Positions 34,301-49,300 of a DNA stretch of 64,000 bases are shown here, piece by piece. Both the position numbers and the translations under genes were made by a program. The stretch lies in contig JACATO010000918.1 in assembly GCA_018389105.1 (NCBI GenBank), forward strand, positions 1 to 64,000, in the 5' to 3' direction. The DNA comes from Nautilus pompilius. Lineage: Eukaryota; Mollusca; Cephalopoda; Nautilida; Nautilidae. Each line of letters opens with the position of its first letter. Within the stretch, counting starts at the first letter, position 1. The notes under the pieces were generated by a model that was not told the DNA's origin, ran no database searches, and was given only the letters and a program-made list of their open reading frames with translations.

Positions 34301-37300
34301 TTGCCATTGCTCCGGACAGGTGATCAACTGGAAGCATCAGAACAACATTGGACAGGCCAGTCGATTGACTCAATCTCCGGATCTGAATCCGATCAAGAAC
34401 TTGTGGCACAAGGTTGCCTTGGAGATATCGAAGAGACATCCAACATCAACACATGAGTTGCTTGATTCACCCATTGCAGCCTGGAACCGCGTTGTCACCT
34501 ATGATCACCTCATCAAACTGGTTCACTCAATGCCGACATGGTGCAGACAGGTGATCAAGAACAAAGGATGGCACTGAGCCATCACTGACACACAAAACAG
34601 CCTTTTTCAAGGCCACCTACATGAATATGAAGGAGACATGACACACGTATGTACTATTTTAAAGGATACTAATTTATGTTATTTTCACAAGTAGTTCCAG
34701 ACTTTTGCACACCACTTTGTTCCAGTATCAACAAAATTGTAAAATTAGAAACAATTGATCTTAAAAAGTTGATTCTAATAGCCAAGTGTATCCCTTATAA
34801 TGTGGTACACAGACAAATCTATTGGGTTGACGAAGAAATTTAAATAAAAGGTCAGAAAGTTGAAAAAACGAAAAATTCACAAGTGGTTCCAGACTTTGTC
34901 TCTTCCTATCACTACCTCATTACCTCATTCACTTTCAGTGTCCACACACATTCTTATTTCACCATTTGGCTTCAGACAACTATAGGATTAACCCAGGTTG
35001 TCAGGCCTGTTATGGGTCCAATCATATCTACTGCTGGATACTCAATAATTAAGCTTATTTTTTTCTTAAGGCTGAATGTTTACATCTAAAAAGGTTGTTG
35101 AACTGTTCTAGGTACATCTTTGTTGATGGGAATTTCTATCTGTCTGTCATTTAATTTACATACACCTATAAGCATCTCACATGTCATAGACTTTTTGTGA
35201 CATTACTAAATTCACTGGTGTATCAGTCTCTAAAACTCCTAATTCTGTAGCTTCTTACCAAGCAAAGGCTTTCCTTCTCCATTAATTGCCACAGCCTTCA
35301 CAATATTATCATAAACTTTAATCTTGGCTATGAATGTGCCTTTAAGGGGTAATGTGTTTTTTTGTTCGTTCTGAGAATGTTTCTTATAGGCTGCAACTTA
35401 GACCGGACATCTCTTGTCTCTTGCTATGTGGACCTCATGACTGCAGCTGTAGTAGAAATCTCTCCATTGCAGAGTCCTCTGCCTCTAAACATGTTTCCAT
35501 GCCAGCTTGACTGACTTTGTTTCCTTCTCTCTCTGTTGCCATGCTAACCTGGCAGCCCTCATCATCTCTTGATGAGATCTAACATCTACTTGAAATATGC
35601 ACTTTTTTCTTTTTCTGGATGTGCATAATCTTCATCTGCTGTTCAGCAGTTTTAGCTACATGGGCTCTTCACTGAAATTCCTGCAATAATTCATGATCCT
35701 GATCAAGTAATTTACAGTGTAATGGTAGAGAGTCATGACTGAATGACTTGATCCTTTATTTGATCACCTCTATCTGTAAAATTACAGTGTGTTTCCCTTT
35801 CCTGCAGCTTAGTAATGTACTGGTTTATTGTTCACCTTCTAGCTGTATCATCTTATGGTCTTATGGAACAAATGTCTCAAGACCTAGTAAGTGAGTAGTA
35901 AGATAACTTGTTCACATGCTCAGGTCCTGCACTTTTAGCTACAGGACCTCCCTCACGATGCTCACTTTAACCAGAGCTTGCTTTATAAGCTGATCATACT
36001 TGTCTTGAATTTATGCACCAGTACAAATACAGTAATAAATTCATTTTTGGAACAGTATGTAGCTCCTTTTCTGCCAGCATAATGCCTAAACTGTTTAATC
36101 CACTTTTCCTGTCTTGAACCAACATTCGTCAGATCACCACATGCATTTAATTCAGCAGTTCCACCAATATTCACTGCTGTCCTATCTGCCATATGTATAT
36201 TATTCACTATTTTATAAACTTCTTAGTTATCATTTCCAGCTATAATGTCTTTCATCTCACTGAACTTTTAAGATGCACATGGATCCAACCACAACATAAG
36301 AAAGACCATTTTCACATTTCACCTGCCTTCATTAACTGTTTCACTGCAGCAGGCCTTGGAATCTGCAGCAGTCCTACCATTGCGACCTGCTAAACTTGAT
36401 GTAAATGGCCACTTTTATTTGTTAATAGCAATTTTTTTATTACATAACTTAACTTGACCAATACCAAAACTTGATAAAAAAAAGTGTTTTTGATTGGTTT
36501 ACTACTTTTATATGCTATATATTGAGAAAACTTAACAGCAAAATGGTTAACTTACATCATCCCACAATGCATTGATCCATATTGTAAACAAAAGCACATG
36601 GCACTTTATGCATCACACACCCCATCATTACCTTCAATCAGCTATTTTGCATACAAAAAGAAAAGAAATATATTAGCTGAGAAAAAGTGATGATGACTTA
36701 TAAAAAGTGGTTTGTTTTTTTTTTTTACATATTCTGACTCTGCAAACTGTTAAAATATTTAATTGGGATGAGAATCTTATATAATATCCAAGACTGAATT
36801 GTTTTAAGGGAATTTCTTTGATGCTTTTGTCAAGGTGAGGGTTTCTTAGGAAATTCATAGATGATGAGATAAATCCATCTTTTTGATGTATTTTTTTTTC
36901 CCATGGAAAAAAGTTGAAACAAGAAATGTATTAGAAAACTCTGAACTGTGGCATGATTTATTGTTTACACTCAAATGCTTTTACTATAAAAAATATTGAA
37001 AAGTTATTTTCTGATGATATTTCTAAACAAGGTAAAACTCATTTGGTACTGAGAAGTCTTTAAGAAACCTTATCCAGTGGTGTTTCCAAATTTCTTGAAG
37101 ATTTTATATTGCATTTTTAGATTTCAACTGAAGTAGCAAAACTGCCACAGTCCCAATTTTTGCCCCAACCCCCAGGACACCAGACTCTGCTGAAGCTCAA
37201 GCATCCCAAGTTTCAGCCTCAGTCATCTGCGGAGTGGCTCAAACGGCATGGACTTAAAGGTACACACTTCAGGTATCCCATGTGCCAGGAGACTCTTGCT

Positions 37301-40300
37301 TTTTGAGTATATACCTTTTCTCTGCTTGTAATCTTTAAACAATAGCTTCTAGATTAATCAGTATCTTAAGATTTTAACTATAAAACCACATTTCGGTTGA
37401 ATGGATCTCTTTTCACTGGGTACCGTACAGATTAATTTTATCTTTTAGCGAAACAACTGGATTTATTTCAAGTATTGGCACCAAATGCTTTCTCCTACAG
37501 AGAAGAGTTTATCCCCATCATTAAAAAGGCTGTTCAATCTCAAGTCCATGAAGTAAGCATGTTTTTCTTTTTCTGCATAAAGGAGTTCAAATTACCTCAA
37601 CGTAACATCCCTATTAATGAAGAAGTTTTCAAATTATGAGTTTGTTTACCATAATTGTTTAACATGTTAAGGCAATAGATGTTATTTCAGACCTTTCTTC
37701 ACTCCAAAGAGTACTATATAAGAACATGGCTGCTCTGACACCACGACAAGATGCCAGCTTCTTTTCTTCAAGTGTTCCCCACTCTAATTAGATGACTGTA
37801 AGTGACAAAGCTGCCTTTATGTTGCAAAGATTTTTTCTTGTAGGTCATTTTATAAGTCCACTCTAAGTGTCAACTTGCATATATGGTGTTAATTTGATGA
37901 TTTCAGAAAGCTATGATCCAGTTCAGATGGCGAGATGGCTCTATGAAGAACATTCATGTTGACATGTCCTGCTTGTTTGAATACCAGAAACAGCTTGGAG
38001 CTGCTGTCAGTTTGTATGAGCGACGAATACAGTGGCTGTCCACTGAAAGTCGAAGAATATTTGGCACCATTGAAGAAAAAATGTACATAAGATTGTTTCC
38101 TTCACACAATGAGGGGTGGAATTTGGATTGATTAGTTAGATTTAATCTTCCATGCCATTTTAAAGAATGATTTATCTACAAAGATTTAATATTATATATT
38201 ACTTCTATTTATGATTCATTATTGATGCTAAAATGACTAAAATCACACATTACCAAAACCAATCAATACTCTGAAGACTACTACTAACTTATGTTTTGAC
38301 TTATTTTGAAGTGAAAGTAGAGAAAGTAATGAACACCAGGAATATGCAAGTGACATACAGAACACCAATTTTCACAATAACAATGAATACAAAGCTTTTC
38401 AAAGTTTTCTTGATTGGAGAGCTATGATATCACCTGTACATGTCTGAGTTTTCAAAAGGCTAAGTTGCTACAAAAACTATTTTTAAACTTATGATGTAAT
38501 TAAGTCTGCTTTATAGATAAACTTCAACGTTGTGTTAATCATGAAGATCAATTTTTCATCTCCAGGCTTCTCCTAGATACTCTGTCTATTACAGCAATTT
38601 GTAATTTATCTGTCATAGGTAGAGAGTTCAAGTATGCAACTTGATCAAACCTTATATTAGAAGGCAATCAGCCACTTGAACTTTAGGTCAGATAAAATAG
38701 CATGCATGTGTTCATTCATCTGTTCATTGACAAACATAGCCTAAAATTGGGCTGACAACTTTTGTAAATGTGTTTCAGAGTTTTTACTGCCCCAAATATA
38801 AATAAATTTGACCAGAGAGTTTAATTATTGTGAACAAGTCTAATAGATTCTTTTTATAGTGAAGTTAATTTCTCCCCCTCTTACTCACACAGCGATTATG
38901 ATATGTTTTCTTCACTTGGTTGATTTCAGCATTGTGATCCTTGTTGACGTGTCCATGTATAATGTGAGTTACCTTGTCCATATTCAGCATTCCCTTCGAC
39001 TTCTCCTTGAACAACAGATGATCAACAAAGAGTACTTTAACATCATCAGGTAAGCCTTTGCCATCTTTCTATGACAATGACTCTCTATCTCTGAATACAT
39101 CATATTGCTGTATCTGTACTGTTTGTATTCTAACATTGTCATGGGATTAGTTCAGTACAGAATCAGGAAAATGAAGATACAGAATATTTAATTTTCCTAA
39201 TGTAATACAGTGTGTATTTTAACATAATTGCATAAAATGTTTACATACACTAAATTAAAGTAAATAAAATAATACTGTATAGTATGTATTAATAAATTTT
39301 AATCTGGAGTAATTGTGGCAATCACTTGTGTTGCAAAAGTATATATGTCATTAGGCATTCAATTATAATTAAAATATTCTAATAGTATGTTTTGTTGGGA
39401 ACTTGGCTAAACATGTAAACTGACTTTTGTAACATCAATATTTTCTTCAAATTGTTCACATTGTTATATAGTAATAATTATTTATTTGCACCAAGAATAA
39501 AAGGTGGATTGTCTTGGTATTGTTTTGTTTTGTTTTTTGGAAGTTTTGGCAGTACAGCTCAGATGTGGAGCAAGACATTGAAGAAACCAACCCCAGAAAA
39601 TCTTCAAGATGCCTGGAGGTAGAATAAGTTTCTTTACTTAGTTTTTTAATACATCAAGAGAATGGAGAATTGTTAAAGTCCAATCTATGTGACTAGATTA
39701 ACATAACCTTGGATCAAAGAAAATGTCAAAAAATATTATTGACATGCACAATTTTAATTTGGCTAGATTACCTTTAGTTTGGGGGATGATGTCAGTTTAG
39801 AAGAAAATCTTTTAACTAGATATATTGATGTAAGGAAGATTTAATTTAATATCATTCTCTTTATAAAATTGTTCACTAATGAGAGAACCAAATTTGGATA
39901 GATCCCACATAATTGCAAATTTAATTTTCACAAAGACTGACTATATTAAATTTTTTTTTTTAAATCAAGCATAGTGTTATTAAAATTACAGAGATAAAAA
40001 TGGGAAACACTACCACGTGGCACTTATCCATTTGGAGACTTTTTTTGTTTACTGTCTTCTGTATCCATTTATTTACAAGAAGTATGTCTGTAGCTGAGAC
40101 CAAGGAGAAATAACAGGGACTCAATTCTGCCTTGGATTAAAGTATAGTGGAATCCTTTTCTGTGTATTTAATTCTTACTCCAGATCCAAAGATCCTTATT
40201 ACCTTGTCACTTTCCACAGAGTGTCCAGTCTGTATGTTGTGGACACACGTCACAATTTTTTCAGGTATGGGTTACCCATAATGTTTTGATCAGCAGAGAT

Positions 40301-43300
40301 AGGGAAAACCTTGTTGTTATAGGGAAAGTAGTAAAGAGGCTTTTAGCCTGATTACAAGATTCTTTTTAGCATGAAAGTATTTCCTCTGATCAAATAGCAC
40401 ACAATACAATTACAGTTCATGCATCACACTAACAAGTTCTCCCTTGTGTACAGCTGGCAATACCTTAAGCACTGAGCATCTTCTCCCTAGGTGGATCCTT
40501 GACATGGAGTGCAATGGCAGTCGCAACTTCCTGACAGCTTTCCGCTTGGCTGTGGAAAACGAGGAAGAAATCAAGCATGGCCTAGGTTTGTTTGCATGTT
40601 GCTACTTTTAAAATACCTGCTCTGTTTACCAGCTTCTTAAAAAGTTAGTCTAGGATGATTTTCCTCAATATTCCTGTGTTGAAAAAGAAGGCACGATGTT
40701 TAGGTATTAGATAGAAATCTCAAATGAAATAGTTAAGTAAGTAAAGCTGGTTTTAATATCGTCCAGCAGGATGGCTCTGGTATAGGTGAGGTTAACCTTT
40801 TGAAGAAGCTTGGTTTGTACGGCATCTGTGTTAATCCCAAAGAGGGGACTGGTATGAAGATGGTTTGAGGAGCTGGAGATTTTCTTCCCCTTATCTTTAA
40901 CTATACTTAGTGGTAACATCATTACTTCTGATATTATTATTATTATTACTAAAATTTTTTTTATTACCATTTGATGTATTTTCCATTGTTACTACTAGAG
41001 ACAATAAAAGGCTTTTGTATTTTCAGATGTTGAAGGTGCCTACCTGTTCACCAGTGGGGTGCCCGACCAAAGCGAGGAAGCCTGCTGCTCTTTTATCAAG
41101 CAGAGTTGTGCAGGCAAAGAGATGAAGCTACACACGACACTCTTCAATGTCGAGGACTACGACAGCTGTGGAGCAATTCCAGGCCGTTATGCCAACATCA
41201 TCAAAACAGCAGAATGCCTGCGGAATCTGGCACACTGTTGCAAAGGGAGATTTCATTGGTTCAGAGAGACAGGTAAGTAAGTAATGCTAGGTCTCTATAA
41301 GCCTTTGCTTGTAGGATTAAGACAGGCAAATAGGTACAGAGGATACATATCCTTTTGTTTCTGCTGACAGGATTGAGAGAGATGAGTAGACTTAGGCTGG
41401 ATTCTGTGTGTAACCTCATCCCTCTCAAATTATCAGCAGTTGCTATTAACATTTCCAGCAGAAATGTTGGTAATGATGGTTGGTAGCTCTAGAGTTAATA
41501 ATCAAGGCTTCAAAAAACACCATCAAATTGTTTTAGTCATTTAGATTGCAAGCATGGATGGTGGACTGCAGCCCTGTAGCACACCTCAGCAGGTACTGAA
41601 CATGTTAGATATCAGTAGCATTTTTAGAATTCTCTTGTAAAATTGTGATGAAACAAATCTAAATTAATGTAGAACTTTTATTATACTGCAGTTTGATAAT
41701 GTCAAATGTCTGGTGCCATGTACTTTAAAAATACTCAGTTCTTATTTGGCTATGCATTTTTTGTTGATGGTCTTTTGTTTAATTAAAGCATTTAGTCAAA
41801 TTTTACAATATTTGTATAATTAACTCCATTAAAAATTTTTAATTAATAAATACTGCATAATTATTCATCTGTCTGTTAAAGACTTTTTTGATACATCTAT
41901 AATGATGAGAACAAATGAAAATTATTGTAGAAAAATTACAACTTCAAGATATTAAATGTGGGAAAATTAATACTGAATTAAGAAATAACTAATAACCATT
42001 AGTAATTTAATATTATAATATTTTAGTGCTTTTAAATCCGAATACTGTTTATATGTGGTCAGCCTTCATATTTAGAAAGATTAGTGAATGCATATCTCAA
42101 AAAAAAAAGAAAAATAAAATGTATTTTCAGGAATTTAATAGATCCCCTGCTGTTTAGAACTTGTGTGTGTTTAAGATTTATCTACAATGTGGTGTTGTAA
42201 AATTTTGCAAGGAAAATTCTTACCTTGTGCATTGGTTTGTGGCAGGTTTACACAGGAAATCTCTCACCTGTTAATCAGAAATAAATTTTACCACTTTATT
42301 TTAAAGACACTAAAGGCTCAGGACAATTATTTTAACATTTGAAATGAGATTTTATCTTTGTTTTGTTGTTTCCAACAGTTAATACAGTTTGGAGTGTGAT
42401 AAGTAGTATGCTGCATTTGGCATTGATTGATTTTTGTTTTTATTTTTGTTGAGTAAGCACTATAAGTTCTTCTCTTTCATTTAAACATAGGCATTATTGA
42501 AAGTGATGATGTGCAGTGCATCATGACTGAAGTAGAAAAAGCTATCAATTTCTCCAAGAAATGCTCCGTACTAGTCCAGATGGTTAAAAATAAGTACCAG
42601 TTGAAACAGGTTTGTTTTTTTTAACTCTTGACATACTGAATTACCTTTATACTTTTTTAAAAAAATTTTCTCTTATTTTGTGCTGAGACCATAATTACAC
42701 GTGCATGCAATCAAAAAAACCTGTTCATTGTCAACTTTTTGTCACATGATAATTGTGCAATGTTAGTCTCACCATGTTTCTAACCCACTGTTGATGTAAC
42801 AAGTAGGGATTGTTACACCAACATGTTATTATTTTGTTATGTCTCTGTCTGAATAAAAAATCAGTTATGTAACCCATTTTCCCTTTGATATCCATAGTTT
42901 GTGTGGATGTTTAAAATTCTGCTTTAGAAAAAATGGTAGGGACAAGGAACTCCAGATCCGCTACAGTCAAAGGGTTAGAATGAATTTTAGACTCATTGAT
43001 AAACAGTTGGTTTTGATAGAGTTAAAGTTAAATCAGTTGGCCTTCGAGAAAGATAGACAGGAGATACAAATTTTAGAACTAGTGAGCATAAGGTCGAAGG
43101 GAAGTAGTGCTAATATTAAACTCCTTAATGGGTTTAGTGGTTAAAGAATGCTAATATTTATTTACAAATTAAAGACAGTATAAAAATACTAAGTGTATAA
43201 ACTGCATTAATCTCTTGTCTTGATGGTTCATTTTTTTTAATTTTACTTTTCAAATTTGGCTTGTTCTGTTTAGAATTTTCTTTTGATTTTCTTTGAATCC

Positions 43301-46300
43301 TTCACATTTTAAAATTGACAGTTAGTACTATAGTGGACACAATTGTCAAACCATTCTCTCACACAGAGAAATGACAAACCAGTTAAAATCAGTGGCTGCA
43401 ATATCTGGTGTTGACATAAAGACCTACAAAAAACCAGAAATATGTACACATGCAGCAAATAGGCTGAAATTAAATCTACCGTAGAATCTTGTGTATCACC
43501 TGGCCATGCCAAGGTTTCTCATTTCTGTTTGGAATTTTCTAAAAGTCTTTGTGTTGATACTGTATGTGTGATTGATAAAGCATATTTGTTATTACAGTTT
43601 GAGAGCAGTCCAAAGAATAGTTTGAAAATGATTATGTATCAGCCATCAGCTGCAGTTGGAAAGTTGAGTGGTAAGTTGATACAGACATCACAAGTATCTC
43701 TTCCTTTTTGAAATTAACAATGAGAAATGAGAGTAAGGAGATTTTAAAATATTTATTAATGCAATTTTTTAAAAATTTATTAACAAATTATTTCATAATT
43801 TACAACTTTCAAGACAGTTTCTTTCTAATATAAAATTCTAGTTAACAAAAATACACTGAATCTACAAAAACCAAATTGATGACAAATGAGCTTTTTAAAC
43901 AGGTGGTGGTGTCACAGAGGTATTTTATATGCAGTAAATAACCTATTATTTGACCATTAGATAACCAACTTGTCCAGTTATCTAACTTTTTAAAATAAGC
44001 CAAAATGGTTCATTTTCAGCTGTAGTTAATACTGTTGATCAGTTGCATTCTCCCTTGCTAGTCATTTTTGTCAGTGATAATAATTGTAATTCTTGCAATA
44101 TATTGCCTAATAATACTAATAATGTTCTGGCTAGTGATTTGGCAAGCAATCCAAAGAAAAAGTGCATAATACTTAGCATTAAGCAACTAAAGAAGCTGTT
44201 GGATAAGCAGCAACTCTTTGAAAATCCATCCAAGTATTCCACCATCTCCAGGTCTCATTATGGTCAGATAAGAGGTTGTATGTGCTAGTTTATCACTGTC
44301 AGATAAAAATGTTGGTATTGATTTTCAAACATATTTGTTTAAGGTGAACTGTTTATTTGTGTATGCATGAACTGAGATGCATTTAGGAAATCTTGACTGT
44401 GGCTGGAATGTTCTCATTAAAAGCTGCTTTAGTTTGTTTTTGCATTTTTATGAAAATCTGTACTTTTTTAAATTACTATTGGATGTCTTTTAGTAAGAAA
44501 TGATAGGGATATAGTAATTTGGCTTAAATCTAGTTAATAATGCAGGTAAAACAAAACAAAACAAAATTTGACATAGGTGTTTTATACTGATTCTATAAGG
44601 CTTATACAAACCAGACAGTTCACATGTTTAAGCTAGTTTTTATTTATTTGGTAAATATTTCTAAAAAGTGTTTTTATACTTTTAAAATTGTGCTTGGGAT
44701 ATGTACATGGTCACATCTGTTTTTGATTTTTAAGAACTCTTACTTTGCCATATCTACCATTACCTGAAACAAATCCTTGTGTGTTTTCATGTTCGAACTC
44801 CAGTGTGCTCAAAATCAAAAACAATTTTCTTTATAAAACTAACTTTCATTTTTATGATATAGTCCACTGAAAACTTAAATGTAATAATGTAAACTGTGGT
44901 ATATATAATTAGAACCACAAAAAAGCCTATACTGGATTTTGAAGATGTAGCTTTAAATGAAGAAAATGTATTCCCATTTTCATTTTTTAAATGTAGATAG
45001 TATTGTATTACATCCCAAATTGCTGTTGAAACAGTTCTAGTTATCTCCCCTTTTTAGTGTCCAAAAGAAAGTCTCAACCAGTGTCAGTCAAAAGCCCACT
45101 AAAACAATCGAAGAAAAAAGTGATTACAGCCAATTTCTTCCTTGATGAGAAAGGTGCTACAGGTGAGTCTTTATAAACTACAAGTAGAATCAGCTTGCAT
45201 CCATTGTTTCAGGCAGCTTTCTAGGGATGAATGGGTCAATTCTTTTGATAGAAACTTAACTTGTTTTAAAACAAATATTAAAAACATTTTTTGTACTCAT
45301 AATTCTTGCCCAGGTGATCGATATTTTTCAAGTACAATCAGATTATCAACTTAGGAAAATATGCAGTTTTACTATCTGCTGTAATAATGAACTACTTTGG
45401 TGCAAAGACTTGCACAGGTAATATTGACCCCCCCCCCATACACAGACTCTCACACTACTGGGGTTAAAAGGTCATTTCAAGCTCTTGGTTTTATAACCAT
45501 TTGCACACATTTAACTTTTTTAAGATAATACAGATGCACTCTGGTTATGTCTAACTCACTAGTGGCATGTTAGTAGATTACTGTATGCAGGAGACTGACT
45601 CGGTTTTGGTACACCTCCCTTCCTCTCGTGGTTTCTTCTCACTCTGTTTACCAGTTGATTGCAAAGGTTTTCTCTAGGTATTCCTTTGGTAACCTCCCAC
45701 ATATGATAACGAAGGGTTCTAGTAAGGCAGGATTGGCCTATCAGACAATTGTAGCACTAAGCTCCCTCACCACGGTTGTCTCCCTTGTAGACTGGTGTAT
45801 GACATCATTAGACAACGTGAATTGGAGTTTATACAGTTAACAAAGACAAATTCTTTTGAAACTTTCAGATCTGCAAAAAAAATTTTGCTCTAGACATTAG
45901 TACTTGTTTATCTTTTGTTTTTTTTAAAAATAAATAACTAAAAAAGGAAAATCCGCAGGAACTGTAGAAAATGTAAAATGTTGAAAACCTAAAAGTTGAA
46001 ATAGGAATGATTTAATGAGCAGAAAATAACCGACTGCTTTTGCTTGATTTTAATCTTACTGGCGCGAGATAATGATGTTCTCTTTTTAGGATCTTTATTG
46101 CCTTCCTTTGTAGGTTCAGTGTTCAAGAAGTTCCCAACATTCAAATCAGTCCAAAAAGCCATTGGACACACCACAATTCCAGACCAGGAAGACTGCGTCA
46201 CATCTAAAGAAGTAAGTGAATTCATCAGTTTATTTTGTTTCACCTTCGAGCTGATCCCACTGCATACCTTAAGATGACAGCCCAACCTGTCCTCCATCTC

Positions 46301-49300
46301 TGGCGGATCACTTCTGCTGCTGTTATTATTAATTTATATGTTGGTTAACTCTTTGCTGCTTAAATTCATTAAAGGCAGGCAATTTCGTATCTGTTTTTTT
46401 TTTTTTTTTGGAAGAAAAGAGATTATATCTACAGTATCTGTAGCAATTTCCATCTTCTTGGAGAGCCCTGTACTTACTTTCAAGGTGTGGAGGTGTCTCA
46501 CAGCAGGGAGCTAGAAGGGAAAGGTGCAGGCTGTCAGCCTTGATGACCAAACAAACTTCCTAGATATGGTTATGGTCTCTTGAGCAGTGATTAGGGTGTA
46601 AGCAGGGTTTATTTTAAAGTGCAGTGTACCCCTACTTGTGCAGTTCTAAATCAATTTGTGCAGTACTAAATTTATAATAAAAACTCCAATGCCATATAAA
46701 GAAACAAGAAATCAATGCATGGCCATGATGCTGAAAAGCAAAGTACTTTTATTTACTGTGTTTTATGACAAGAAGTATATTTTAATTTTACATACACAAA
46801 TGTATGCTGATTAGTATTTTGTTTTAAAATTTTTGTCAAATACTAAGATGGTTAAACTTAAAACACTGTTTATATGACTAGATATATATTTTTAGTCTTA
46901 CACATGCTGAATTGTGCTTTGATTTTGATTTACATTTTGTGTCAAACAGTACATGGTAAAAGATGGCTAAAACAGCGAAACTTTCATAAATGCAAGATTT
47001 GCAAAGTTGTATCTAGCATATAATCTAAAAACATTTTTTTTCAATGGCGGATCAGCTGTATCTGATTCTGCATCAAGACTGCCGTCAGCATTTATTTTCC
47101 GCGCTTCAGAGAATACACCTTTAAAGTAATTTCGTTCCTTTGCTCTGGTTACTTCTCTTGTTCGACGTGCCTTTGTGGAAAGCCAGGTGAGAACAGCAGG
47201 CTGTGGATCCCACAAGTCAATTGCAGGCATATTGGAATGGACGTATAAATAATAATTCTGTCTCTAATGACATTCTTGAGCGGTCTATGCTTTCCAGTGC
47301 ATTGCTGGAGCTGATAAGTCTCTCCACATCTGCTGTTGCTGCTAAAATTCTGGCATAAACTCTGGCCAAAGTAGCGTAGTGCCCACCTGCAGCTAAAAGC
47401 TGGCTGATTATTTTCGACAGGGTTAGGTTAGAGAATTGCCCCTTGCATCCTTTTGAAATTTGAGAAAAGGAGCCAAAGTTTCCAAACACTCATTGTCAGT
47501 GCCAAACCGTTGTGTTAAAAATTCTTTTAGTGCTTCTGTGACCTCAACCTTGATTGCCGATAAATTGCGTCTGTCTGTAACAAAAAGATGATGACCTCTT
47601 CTCCTCCTCGGTTCATCACTAGTTAGCATAATTCCTTTCGGCATATAGAAGGATCTCTCATCACTTTCGACTAGCCGTGACTGTGCTTGAAGACTAGACA
47701 CCCAACCCCCTAAAAGAGGTGTCTTCTGGAGGCTGCTAATACTTGTCTTCACAAGTGTCACCTCTCGTTGAATGTCGAGCAGTGTGACATTATCAGATTG
47801 TACTTTCTTCTGAAATCTTGAAAACACTGCCAGCACATCAGCTATAAATGCAAGCGATTCTAGGTTTGTTTTTTTGTCAGGAGAGTTTCAAATCCTTCGG
47901 CTTGGTTGTCGTGAGACTGTTGCATATAAAGTATTAATGCATGCCATGATTCTAGAACAGAATTCAGCAAGGAAAATGTGTGGTGTACTCACTCCAACAA
48001 ACTTCAAATACTTTTGGATGGGACCGACATGCTAGACCATTTGTACTGGCTAATTCTTTCAACTGTCGAGTTCTCAGACCAGAAGTGTGAAAAAAGCTTG
48101 ACAATCCACTTAGTTTCTGCAGGAAGTGGCTTACTTCGGACGCTAGATCCGTGACTGACTTCCAAGGTAATTGAGTGCAATGAACAGCACTCCAGATTTT
48201 CAGTTTTCGGATTTAAGAGTCAATGGAATCAAATAATGCCCACAGACCATTTCTTTCTCCAGTATTAACACTGGCTCCATCAGTTACTGTTGATGACATA
48301 TTTTGAAACATATATTCTGTAGTGGGTTCACCAACTGTATTTTTGCAGGCCGTCTTAACTGCATTAAAATGTCCTTGTGCACCTATTATATCAGGTTCTG
48401 CTGCACCTAAGAACACTGTTCATCTTCACCATTTTTGCTAACTACCTTTGCCATCACAAAGATCTTGTCTAGCTGAGTTCGGTCAACTGACCCATGCTAT
48501 GGACTGTTCTATCTTTTTTGAAAGCGAGGCCCTGTCTGCTTCTACAATACACTTTAGCATTTCCAGGTGGCTAACAGGTGAGACATACTGCAAATTTTGA
48601 TCAAGTTTTGCCTCCTTAGATTCATCATTAAAGTTATAAGACTGTGACTTACTGCTCACCACTACTCTTGCAGATAAAGTGAGCTTTTTGCCATCTCCAT
48701 AAACATGAATGAACAAACTACCAATCTTATTAGCTGGCTCTTCATTAGTTTTTGAAATAGCCTTACCCATTGGGATTTTTTTCATCACCTGAGTTTTTCA
48801 AAGGCTATCATATCTTTTCTTAAGCAACACAGCTTTAAGGGCATCAGAACTAAAATGGGCTTCTACAACAGATTCTCTCTGTAATCGTGCCTGGGTAAAT
48901 GGCAATGGAAGGTATCTTGCCTTTAAAGTAAACTTTTTGACTGTATCAAAGTCTTTACTGCACAAATCACAACAAATGTAATGTCGCCCATTTCTGTGGA
49001 TGTGAATTAATACATCTCTTACATTTGCAGTACCGGAGTTCCCTTGGTATTTCTTCCCCTTTCTGCGATTTTGGCATGTGTTCTCCACTAGACTGGTGCT
49101 GGATTTGGGCTCTGTGACTGGCTTTACTTGTTACTAGTAGTACTGGGGTCAGTATTTTCCCTTTTCCCTCTCTCCTTTGCAGACTGCAACCATTTTCTTA
49201 GGTCAATTTTTGGGTGAAATTTGACTCAATTTGAATATTGGACAACCTGAAACAAAAAACATACTAGTATTACTCTTAAGAAATAAACATTACTTGAAAT

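Larger units (their letters stand above)
31930..36390 (-). mobile_element. Ty3/Gypsy LTR retrotransposon relic, interrupted by a Tc1 element
   Basis: - strand fragments in the expected gag-pol order. Gag N-terminus GLLQIPRPAAVKQLMKAGE (~36,370). Gag body TNVGSRQEKWIKQF (~36,120). Zinc-knuckle remnant CSHEVHIARDKRCP (~35,440). Protease region (~35,350-35,150). RT start KPNGEIRMCVDTESE (~34,970). Then, beyond the Tc1 insert, RT continuation NEEILHDFNQSSIFSKLNL (33,455-33,400). Integrase HHCC region AELAHEGHEIMNIKQKLKS (~33,050). Integrase core GKWQDLAVDYF (~32,890) and HSKA region to ~32,640. A possible C-terminal piece (EGKSVTVRSQDG) lies near 32,130. Many stops and a large RT/RNase H deletion. 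No LTRs recognised. Inside VWA3A intron 12. Confidence 0.8.

Noticed and set aside
34094..34439. Other frames inside the Tc1 element
   Set aside because: Part of the damaged transposase or its antisense; not separate genes.
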